Part shown: piece by piece, positions 57,313 to 64,000 of the stretch
Numbering within the stretch: the stretch's first letter is position 1
How the letters are laid out: each line of letters opens with the position of its first letter
DNA from: Planctomycetota bacterium
Lineage (GTDB): Bacteria; Planctomycetota; Phycisphaerae; WQYP01
Direction of reading: 5' to 3'
Assembly: GCA_021805985.1 (NCBI GenBank)
Contig: JAJZDN010000018.1
Span: 1-64,000, forward strand
Length of the DNA stretch: 64,000 bases
Made by a program: the position numbers and the translations under genes
Notes under the pieces: generated by a model
The model's database searches: none
What the model was told of the DNA's origin: nothing
Seen by the model: only the letters and a program-made list of their open reading frames with translations

Positions 57313-58245
57313 CTATTTCTCTAATCCGGCAGTGAGCATTTTCTTAAACTCCGCCATTCGGTCCGCGATAACAGTCTTATTGGCTTTTTTCAGGCCGTCA
57401 AGTGAAAAACCTTGTATTGTGAAACTGGCCATCACCGTTCCCGCCACCACGGCCTGCTTGACGTGCAAGGCCGACCACCTCGGCAAGCCGGCAAGATACC
57501 CCAGCATTCCGCCGGCAAAGCTGTCACCGGCGCCTGTGGGGTCGATGACCTTTTCCGTGGGATAGGCCGGCATCGGAAAAAGCATATCTTCATAAATGGT
57601 TAAGCAGCCGTGCTCACCTTTTTTCAGTACCACCATACGCGGGCCGGATGGTTTAAGCATTTTGCGAATTTGTTTCATCGCCGCGGGCAAATTCACCTGC
57701 CCGGTCAGCAAGCGAGCTTCCAGATCATTGAGCACCAGCCCATCCACTTTTTTCAGACTGGCGATTAATTCCTTATGATACTGGCGGATCCAAAGATCGC
57801 GCGTGTCGGCAACCACCAGTTTGGGCGATTTTACCTGTGCCAGGAGTTCCATTTGCAGGGCCGGATGCGTGGCTGCCAGGAACACAATTTTTGAATTGGT
57901 GAACTGTTTAGGGACAGTTGGTGTTTTTTCAGCCAGCACATTGAGAACCACGGCAGTGGTCGTCGCCTCATTCATGGTGGGATCATAACTGCCGCTCCAG
58001 CGGAAGGTTTTGCTGCCGGCCCGCCGCTCTAAGCCGGCGATATCGATATCAGGGTGCTTGAACGCGCTTTCAAAGGATCTTGGACAATCATCTCCCACCA
58101 CCGCCACGAGGCGGACCTTGGAAAAGTTCGCTGCCGCCCAACTGAAATAAACCGCGGATCCTCCGATGATATTTTCCCGCGTTCCATGCGGTGTAGTGAC
58201 ACAATCAATACCAACGGATCCGGTAACCAGCAGGGACATACGCAT
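57313..58245 (-). CDS. PfkB-family carbohydrate kinase
   Basis: 310 aa ribokinase-like enzyme. The C-terminal signature DPTGAGDSFAGG carries the catalytic Asp, and GGSAVYFSWAAANF is the N-terminal glycine pair. It phosphorylates a sugar or nucleoside; substrate not clear. Alone on the - strand. Confidence 0.92.
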   Translation of the reverse strand: MRMSLLVTGSVGIDCVTTPHGTRENIIGGSAVYFSWAAANFSKVRLVAVVGDDCPRSFESAFKHPDIDIAGLERRAGSKTFRWSGSYDPTMNEATTTAVVLNVLAEKTPTVPKQFTNSKIVFLAATHPALQMELLAQVKSPKLVVADTRDLWIRQYHKELIASLKKVDGLVLNDLEARLLTGQVNLPAAMKQIRKMLKPSGPRMVVLKKGEHGCLTIYEDMLFPMPAYPTEKVIDPTGAGDSFAGGMLGYLAGLPRWSALHVKQAVVAGTVMASFTIQGFSLDGLKKANKTVIADRMAEFKKMLTAGLEK

Positions 58246-58483
58246 TTCCTTTCAACCACAGTTCATGACCATCGCCGCCGCGCGATGTATAAGCGCATAG
58301 AATAGCCGATAAGCGGCAATCCGTCACAATATTGCTCTGCCCGGTGTTGCAGCGGGCCTGGCTATCTGAGAGCCTGTCCCCAGAGCCTGTCTTAGTTACG
58401 GCTGAGGATTTCCAAAGCCACGACCGTTGGTGCAACCACGGTTACGGTCCGCTCGATATTGTATTTCAATTTTTCGCTCGCAT

Positions 58484-58511
58484 TTGGATGCAGACTATCG
58501 TAGGATAGAAT
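58484..58511 (+). promoter_or_regulatory. Promoter of the XRE regulator gene
   Basis: TTGGAT, 16 nt, TAGAAT. The -10 ends 8 nt before the ATG at 58520, so the transcript may be leaderless. Confidence 0.45.
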
Positions 58512-58519
58512 TTGGCTAT

Positions 58520-59455
58520 ATGAGCCGGTCTGAGAATAAGGCAGATGTAAGCATTATTCTCAAACATGCTCCGGAAATTGAACGGTCACGGACGATGAAT
58601 GGAAATGAATTACATAATGAATCAGACGGCTCACAGAGCTTCCTGGAGCGACGGTCTGTGGTGTTAATTGAGAATCCCGGGGAGGTGCCTCGGTTGGCGT
58701 CGCGCCGCAAGCTCAACTCGGTGATCGTCGCGGCCAATGACATTAGCCTCGACGCCATTGCCCATGCGGTGGTCAGTTCACCGCGGAAGGCGGGCGTACT
58801 GGTGATTCCCTGGCTGCCCCGGGCGGAAATTTTCCCATTTCTTCTGCGCGGTTTTCATCGCCTTTTACCCTTGCGCATTACCGCGTTTCCGGGAAATACC
58901 AAGCGCCTCTGCGACGCCATTATCGCAGGGGAATCCGCCCGGCTGATTGGCGCGGTACCAGATATGGCTTTGGCGGCTGTCACTTTGTTCCGGGCTGATT
59001 TATCTGCCTTGTGCCTGCCCAAACATTGGTTTGACCAAGGCGGAGATATGGCCGAGATCCAGGCCATGAAGATAGAGGAAGATGGGGCAATAGTGAGAAT
59101 TGGCTCCCGGCGATGGGAATCGCACCAGATCGTCAGCGCCTTTGACGCCAATTTCCGTCGGACTTTACGGCGAATGGAACTCACGCAGAATGATTCTTTG
59201 GGTGGATTGATTCGCAGCGCCCGAAAGCAGCGGCGGCTCGGGCGGGACGAATTTCCCGGCATTGATTCCAAGACCATTGCCCGTATTGAACGCAACGAAA
59301 TTAACCGCCCGCAGCGTGAAACGCTTCGCTTAATTGCCCAAACGCTGGGGGTGCCCGTCGAACTACTCATGGAGAAAATCGCTCAGCCCACAACGGATGC
59401 AACGGCGTTGTACTCCCCAACGCCCCATGCCGGCGAACACTCCGCCAGCGCCTGA
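58520..59455 (+). CDS. XRE-family regulator with N-terminal sensor-like domain
   Basis: 311 aa from ATG 58520 (frame opens at 58427). The C-terminal 90 residues are an XRE helix-turn-helix (LGGLIRSARKQRRL, IDSKTIARIERNEINRPQRE, TLRLIAQTLGVPVELLME). The first 200 residues are of unknown fold. It lies 140 nt before nirA/sir in the same direction and could take part in its regulation. Confidence 0.75.
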   Translation: MSRSENKADVSIILKHAPEIERSRTMNGNELHNESDGSQSFLERRSVVLIENPGEVPRLASRRKLNSVIVAANDISLDAIAHAVVSSPRKAGVLVIPWLPRAEIFPFLLRGFHRLLPLRITAFPGNTKRLCDAIIAGESARLIGAVPDMALAAVTLFRADLSALCLPKHWFDQGGDMAEIQAMKIEEDGAIVRIGSRRWESHQIVSAFDANFRRTLRRMELTQNDSLGGLIRSARKQRRLGRDEFPGIDSKTIARIERNEINRPQRETLRLIAQTLGVPVELLMEKIAQPTTDATALYSPTPHAGEHSASA

Positions 59456-59500
59456 GGAGAACAAATAATCGCCTACTAAACATGTATGTATTAGATTTTA

Positions 59501-59565
59501 TTATGGCTGATATAAGCCATAAATATCGATATTTTATTGACCATTTAAATTCCTATCTGTATGAT
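59501..59565 (+). promoter_or_regulatory. LysR-type activated promoter of the nitrite/sulfite reductase
   Basis: Inverted repeat TTATGGCT-N6-AGCCATAA (59501-59522) with a T-N11-A core, then the palindrome AAATATCGATATTT (59521-59534), then -35 TTGACC (59537-59542), 17 nt, -10 TATGAT (59560-59565). The repeat is centred about 60 nt before the predicted start, as for LysR-type activators. Confidence 0.7.
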
Positions 59566-59595
59566 GGGCTTTAGTTATTTGGAGTTGCTGAAATT

Positions 59596-61395
59596 ATGAG
59601 CACAGAAACTGGTAATGTCGTAACCGCCGATGGCAAGAAGCTCAATAAGGTTGAAGCTATCAAACTTGCAAAGGATGGATTGGATGTCTGGGAGAATATT
59701 TTTCAATATGCCGCCGCGGAGGTTACCCAGCCGCTGGAAGAGCTTTTAAACCCCAAAGATTACGAGCTGTTCCAAAAGACCATCCCCAATGCCGGCAGCG
59801 CGGAAGTTATCCGCAGCGCCCAACGCAAGGCAAAAATATCCGAAGAGGACTTTGTCCGCCTGCGGTGGTTCGGCATTTATCAGCACTTGCCTAACCTTTG
59901 CCACTTTATGCTCCGCATTCGCATTCCCAATGGATTTGTCAGCGGCGTGCAACTTCAGGAGGTTGCGGACATTGTGGATCAATACGCCAACGGCTTTGCC
60001 GATATTACCACCCGCCAGTGCTTTCAGCTGCATTGGCTGACCATTGAAGCCTTGGCAGAAATTCTTCCACGCTTGGAACGCGTGGGCCTGGTAAGCAAAT
60101 TTGCCTGCGGTGATACACCGCGAAATGTTGTCGGATGCCCGCTGGCAGGCCACTTGGCCCATGAAGTCATTGACGCCACTGGCGTGGTGCAAAGTACCAA
60201 CCAGATGTTCCTGGACGGGAACAAGGAATTCAGCAATTTTCCGCGTAAATTTAAGACGGCTCTTGCCGGATGCCATCTGCATTGCCACCAACCGCAAATC
60301 AATGATATCGGCATGTTCGGCGTCAAGCGGACCAATCCCCACACGGGTCAGGAAGAATCCGGGTACGGGGTGACTGTGGGCGGTGGATTATCCAGTCAGC
60401 CGTATATCGGGCAGGGCTTGCGCGTATTTATCACGCCGGAGCAGGTACCGGCGGTAAGCCGGGGAATTGCCCACATTTTCCGCGATCATGGCTATCGTGA
60501 AAAACGCACGCGGGCACGCATGAAATATCTGGTCTCTGACTGGGGATGGGAAAAATTCCGTGATTATCTGGAAGCGGATATCGGCTTTAAGCTGGAACAT
60601 GATGATAATATCGCGGCACCGGAATTTGCTCCCCATACCGATCACCTCGGCTCAGGCCCGCAAAAGCAGGCCGGCCTATCCTATATCGGCGTGCCGGTTG
60701 AACGTGGTCGTATCAGCGGCAAGCAGTTGCACGCGGCTGCGGAAATAGCCAATCGGTTTGCCGGAAAGGACTTGGCCAAATTAGCTTTGTCCAACAAACA
60801 GAACCTCATATTTCTCAATATTCCCAATGACTCGGTGTCGGCTATGACCCGTGAATTGGATGCCGCCGGATTACCCCCCCACGCCCCGCTGTGGCGTACC
60901 ACCTTAATTTCCTGCACCGGCACGCAGTTTTGCAATTTGGCCATTGTGGAAACCAAGGAACGCGCCAAAAGTATTCTGGCGCATCTCGAGGCGCATGTCA
61001 CCATTGATACACCCATTATGATCAGTGTCACCGGGTGCCCCAACAGTTGCTCACAATATCAGATTGCCGACATCGGCCTGATGGGCGTGGTATGCAACTT
61101 CCGGGGCCAGCGCGGCACGGAAGCCTATCAGATTGTGCTGGGTGGTGGACTGGGCGGAGATGCCGGCTTTGCCAAAGTCGCCCTGAAAAAAGTTCCCGCC
61201 GATTATGTTCATAAATCCATCCAGCAGATTGTGGAAGCGTACAAGGCCAATCGTCTCGATGAGGAAGAAAGCTTCCGGCAATTCGTGCAACGCTCGGCGC
61301 CGGAGCAACTTACCGAATGGCTGAACATTCCGGAGATGGCCGAAGTGGGTTCCATTTCTCCCGCGGCATACAAGAGCATCGGTAAAGATATTTAA
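59596..61395 (+). CDS. Ferredoxin-dependent nitrite/sulfite reductase
   Basis: 599 aa with two repeats of the siroheme reductase fold. The siroheme-[4Fe-4S] ligands are C440 and C446 (CTGTQFC) and C481 and C485 (CPNSC). The TGTQFCNLAIVETK segment is close to ferredoxin-nitrite reductases (NirA), but the group also includes sulfite reductases, and sulfite-forming cysH is 38 kb away. GGAG precedes the ATG. Reduces nitrite to ammonia or sulfite to sulfide with six electrons from ferredoxin. Confidence 0.9.
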   Translation: MSTETGNVVTADGKKLNKVEAIKLAKDGLDVWENIFQYAAAEVTQPLEELLNPKDYELFQKTIPNAGSAEVIRSAQRKAKISEEDFVRLRWFGIYQHLPNLCHFMLRIRIPNGFVSGVQLQEVADIVDQYANGFADITTRQCFQLHWLTIEALAEILPRLERVGLVSKFACGDTPRNVVGCPLAGHLAHEVIDATGVVQSTNQMFLDGNKEFSNFPRKFKTALAGCHLHCHQPQINDIGMFGVKRTNPHTGQEESGYGVTVGGGLSSQPYIGQGLRVFITPEQVPAVSRGIAHIFRDHGYREKRTRARMKYLVSDWGWEKFRDYLEADIGFKLEHDDNIAAPEFAPHTDHLGSGPQKQAGLSYIGVPVERGRISGKQLHAAAEIANRFAGKDLAKLALSNKQNLIFLNIPNDSVSAMTRELDAAGLPPHAPLWRTTLISCTGTQFCNLAIVETKERAKSILAHLEAHVTIDTPIMISVTGCPNSCSQYQIADIGLMGVVCNFRGQRGTEAYQIVLGGGLGGDAGFAKVALKKVPADYVHKSIQQIVEAYKANRLDEEESFRQFVQRSAPEQLTEWLNIPEMAEVGSISPAAYKSIGKDI

Positions 61396-61560
61396 GCGCG
61401 CCGCATGATTCGTGATGGGTTGTCCGGAGCACGCCCACCGATCAAGTGAGCAGCTTCCACGTGTCCTGCAATTATCATCGTCGCTCAGAGACTCACCTTC
61501 TGCTGTCGGAGACGGATATCACAACCACCAATTCCATATCCGTTTAAGAATGCGGACGGT

Positions 61561-62445
61561 TCATACCTTCAAGGGCTTGGAGATGATTTCGCGTACCAGA
61601 GTGTTGGGAAATCGGCGGCTGGCGGTAATGGCGTAAAAACTTTCGGTGATACCTTCAATGCGATGCCACTCGGCAAGTGTGCCGGCGGAGAGTTCTCCTT
61701 TGACAACCACGGGTGGAACGAGAGTCAGCCCATTGTGATCGCGCGCCAGCAGACGGAGGGTCGCCATGTCATCGACTTCCGCGGCGATAATGGGGCGAAT
61801 TCCCAGCCGGTCCATTTTGGCATCAAATAACGACCGAATGCTGCTATCAAGGCTTGGCACAATAAGCGGAATGTTGCGCAGATCGTCGGGGAAGCGAAAT
61901 AGCTTGGCTTTTTTGGACGGTTTACCGATCAAGCTTACCGCCTGCTGACTGATTAAATGCGAATGACCCGCCATTTGCAAATCCGCCCGCAGCGGTAAAT
62001 TGGACAGCACCATATCGAGGGAATGGGTTTGTAGGGCAGCTAACAATTCACGCATGGAACCGGAGCGGACAACCAACTCAATATTGGGTCGGTTAAGCAG
62101 CGGCGAAAGCAGCGCATGTTGAAAATTTCTTGATAAGGTGGCGACCGCTCCGATGCGCACGATTTGTCGATGACCAGGTGAGCGCTGCTTGAGTGTATCG
62201 ATTAACTCATCACCGGTGCGGAATATGACATCGGCGTAGTCAAGCGCAAGATGGCCGGCTTCGGTGAGAATGAGTTGCCGTTTCTTACGATCAAAAAGTT
62301 TTTCACCCAGCGAATCCTCGAGCTGTCGCAATTGAATGCTTAACGCTGATTGGGAAATATTCAAATTCAGCGCCGCCCGGCTTAGATTTCCCGCATGGGC
62401 GATCGCCCGGAAATAACGCAAATGGTGGTAGTTCAGAAACGCCAT
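61561..62445 (-). CDS. LysR-family regulator (NhaR-like), divergent from dabB
   Basis: 294 aa. N-terminal winged helix-turn-helix LNYHHLRYFRAIAHAGNLSR, then RAALNLNISQSALSIQLRQL; effector domain follows. Divergent from dabB with a 99-nt gap that contains its likely operator, as for LysR genes that control inorganic-carbon uptake or CO2 fixation. Convergent with the nitrite/sulfite reductase gene 165 nt away. Confidence 0.92.
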   Translation of the reverse strand: MAFLNYHHLRYFRAIAHAGNLSRAALNLNISQSALSIQLRQLEDSLGEKLFDRKKRQLILTEAGHLALDYADVIFRTGDELIDTLKQRSPGHRQIVRIGAVATLSRNFQHALLSPLLNRPNIELVVRSGSMRELLAALQTHSLDMVLSNLPLRADLQMAGHSHLISQQAVSLIGKPSKKAKLFRFPDDLRNIPLIVPSLDSSIRSLFDAKMDRLGIRPIIAAEVDDMATLRLLARDHNGLTLVPPVVVKGELSAGTLAEWHRIEGITESFYAITASRRFPNTLVREIISKPLKV

Positions 62446-62473
62446 GGTGATATTCTATAAAATATATGAATTC

Positions 62474-62495
62474 AATACAAGATATATATTGTATT
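62474..62495. promoter_or_regulatory. LysR operator between the LysR gene and dabB
   Basis: AATACAA-N8-TTGTATT, 20 of 22 positions palindromic, with a T-N11-A core. It overlaps a possible dabB -35 (TTGTAT, 17 nt, TAGACT). Different from the site upstream of nirA. Confidence 0.65.
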
Positions 62496-62544
62496 TAATT
62501 AAAGGGATCTTTAGACTCTGGGTGGTTTTAGTAAAGGAGTCACG

Positions 62545-64000
62545 ATGTTTGAGTCATTGCGAATTTTTGCCGCGGTATTACCCGCTACGAGCTTGTGGGC
62601 CGCCGGCTTGGGGCGGGCAAATGGCAGCCTCTCGGTTCAGCGACGCAACCGTCTCGTGGTGGGCGCTGCCTGGCTGGGGTTGGCCGCGTCCGTACTTTGC
62701 ACGCTTTTGGCTATTGGTGCCCAAGCACTGGACGTGGGCGTCGGGGGGCGGTGGTCGGAGGTGGCGGGCGTATATATCGACAATGTGTCGCTGGTCATGC
62801 TGATGCTGGTAAGCTTTCTGGCCGTGCTTATCACGCGGTATTCCGTGAGCTATCTGGCGGGACACTCGCGACAGAAGCAATTCATGACTTGGCTGGCGCG
62901 AACGATTGCCGCTGTGCTGACGCTGGTCATTGCGGGAAATTTGCTGCTGTTTTTTCTGGCGTGGATAGCGATGAGCCTGTGTCTGCATCAATTGTTGATA
63001 TTTAACGCGACTCGTCCCGGCGCAATCTTAGCGGCGCGGAAGAAATTTATCGTCAGCCGGTGCGGCGACCTGTGCCTCATCGGGGCATTGACAGTCAGCT
63101 ACTGGACTTTCGGCACTTGGCAATTTCAGCCCTTGTTTGCGGCGGCTCATTCCAGCTTGCACGCTGCCGGCGGCGGAAATTGGATCGCGTGGCTGCTGGT
63201 TGCCGCGGCGTGTTTGAAGTCAGCTCAGTTTCCTTTCCACAGCTGGCTTCCTGACACCATGGAAACCCCCACCCCGGTTTCCGCATTGATGCACGCAGGA
63301 ATTATAAACGCCGGCGGTTTTCTGCTCATTCGCTTTTCGCCGCTGCTGGCGAACTATCCAACGCCCTTGATGGCTCTGGCGATGGTAGCGATTGCCACTA
63401 TTATCACCGGGTCACTGGCCATGATGACACAGACCAGCGTCAAGCGGCAACTGGCTTACTCAACTGTGGCGCAAATGGGTTTCATGATGCTGGAGTGCGG
63501 GTTGGGGGCTTTTGGTCTGGCTTTGGTGCATCTGGTCGCGCATGGCCTGTACAAATCCCATTGCTTTCTTATCTCGGGCAGTACCATTAAAAAGGCACCC
63601 ATCGTTCAACTAAGAAAAATCCACCGGCAGCATCATCGCATTGCGCATTGGGTAGCCGCGATATGTGCGATCTGCGTACTGCCTGCGGCCGCTGGCTTGG
63701 CCATACTTAAGCAAGTGCCGATCAATCATTTGCCTCTGCTGCTGACCGTGGGAATATCCTGGTGCTTGCTGATCTGGCGGGCGCTTGCAGGCCGATACAG
63801 CAAGGCATCTGTCATGCGGTGGATTGCGGGGCTTGCATTGTTAGCTGCAACGTATCCGCTACAAATTCTGATTTCCGACCTGATCCTTGGAGCCAATAAA
63901 TTTGTCGCCGGAGGCTTGGCCACAGGAAACACACCCTCCGAGTCATGGGCTATTTTGCCGGTTATCTGCGGGTTGCTTTTGGCGATGGGATTGTTTCAAT
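62545..64000 (+). CDS. dabB: DabB-type proton-conducting membrane subunit (partial)
   Basis: 485 codons, open at the window edge. ATG with AAGGAGT 5 nt upstream. A NuoL/MrpA-like membrane protein with about 13 helices so far; SAQFPFHSWLPDTMETPTPV and SALMHAGIINAGGFLLIR are the conserved quinone-oxidoreductase antiporter motifs, and MSLCLHQLLIFN is typical of DabB. DabB works with DabA (expected just beyond the edge) in vectorial CO2 hydration and bicarbonate accumulation. LysR upstream fits. Confidence 0.88.
   Translation, partial: MFESLRIFAAVLPATSLWAAGLGRANGSLSVQRRNRLVVGAAWLGLAASVLCTLLAIGAQALDVGVGGRWSEVAGVYIDNVSLVMLMLVSFLAVLITRYSVSYLAGHSRQKQFMTWLARTIAAVLTLVIAGNLLLFFLAWIAMSLCLHQLLIFNATRPGAILAARKKFIVSRCGDLCLIGALTVSYWTFGTWQFQPLFAAAHSSLHAAGGGNWIAWLLVAAACLKSAQFPFHSWLPDTMETPTPVSALMHAGIINAGGFLLIRFSPLLANYPTPLMALAMVAIATIITGSLAMMTQTSVKRQLAYSTVAQMGFMMLECGLGAFGLALVHLVAHGLYKSHCFLISGSTIKKAPIVQLRKIHRQHHRIAHWVAAICAICVLPAAAGLAILKQVPINHLPLLLTVGISWCLLIWRALAGRYSKASVMRWIAGLALLAATYPLQILISDLILGANKFVAGGLATGNTPSESWAILPVICGLLLAMGLFQ

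Noticed and set aside
58370-58400. Transposon end (GAGAGCCTGTC repeated twice)
   Set aside because: It resembles the MITE terminus for about 9 nt only, with no matching inverted end nearby.

Overview
The window reads as a chromosomal segment of a Planctomycetota bacterium, most likely of the Phycisphaerae lineage. This is inference from protein style: a pseudopilin with the LIELLVVISIIALLIAILLP start, PEP-CTERM-type surface proteins, an ice-binding-fold protein, an ExbB/ExbD/von Willebrand-like cluster, short interspersed palindromic repeats, and many genes with weak ribosome binding sites. Two tRNA genes (Ala-GGC and Tyr-GTA) and many housekeeping genes (thiC, rnc, thyA, dut, glyA, trpB, pyrC, purH) show ordinary chromosomal DNA. 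I see no complete transposase, phage or CRISPR array.

Layout. 0.1-9.0 kb (- strand): an arsenosugar-type cluster. It runs from a broken or frameshifted lipoprotein through an ECF sigma factor, a zinc-finger anti-sigma protein, an MFS transporter, ArsM, ArsS and a TVP38/DUF547 fusion to a mercuric-reductase-like flavoprotein. 9-20.5 kb: a membrane protein, TatA, a LuxR regulator, a PEP-CTERM protein, a 34-residue lysine-rich protein, DUF58, thiC behind a TPP riboswitch, an MFS transporter, CBS and ACT proteins, and a pseudopilin. 20.7-23 kb: cysC-PHP phosphatase-cysH, translationally coupled, for sulfate assimilation. 23-27.8 kb: rluD-like, rnc, ice-binding protein, thyA, tRNA-Ala. 27.8-33.6 kb: a cell-envelope cluster (VWA-like, ExbB, two ExbD, a large exported TPR protein). 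34-38 kb: UDP-glucuronate decarboxylase-like gene and a glyA-GATase-dut operon. 38-43.3 kb: a 1014-residue autotransporter, a TPR protein and a YlbF-like protein.

43.5-52 kb is the accessory part. It holds orphan trpB with a lipoprotein, a 375-bp MITE-like element, a DUF4143 ATPase preceded by a four-half-site operator, a Panacea-domain antitoxin gene overlapping a putative toxin gene, a Sel1-repeat protein, an internally duplicated small protein, and about 0.9 kb of largely empty DNA. 52-58 kb: pyrC, an MBL hydrolase, purH, a PQQ-type beta-propeller protein and a PfkB kinase. 58.5-64 kb: an XRE regulator, a ferredoxin nitrite/sulfite reductase behind a textbook LysR-type promoter, and a LysR gene divergent from dabB, the membrane subunit of a DAB inorganic-carbon pump, which runs off the right edge.

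Points most worth following: the in-frame TVP38-lipoprotein join with an internal ribosome binding site in the arsenosugar cluster; the Panacea-type toxin-antitoxin pair with an unfamiliar partner; the operator-controlled DUF4143 ATPase next to a MITE; the APS/PAPS reductase with altered cysteine spacing beside a likely pAp phosphatase; and the two distinct LysR-type sites that control nir/sir and dab genes.
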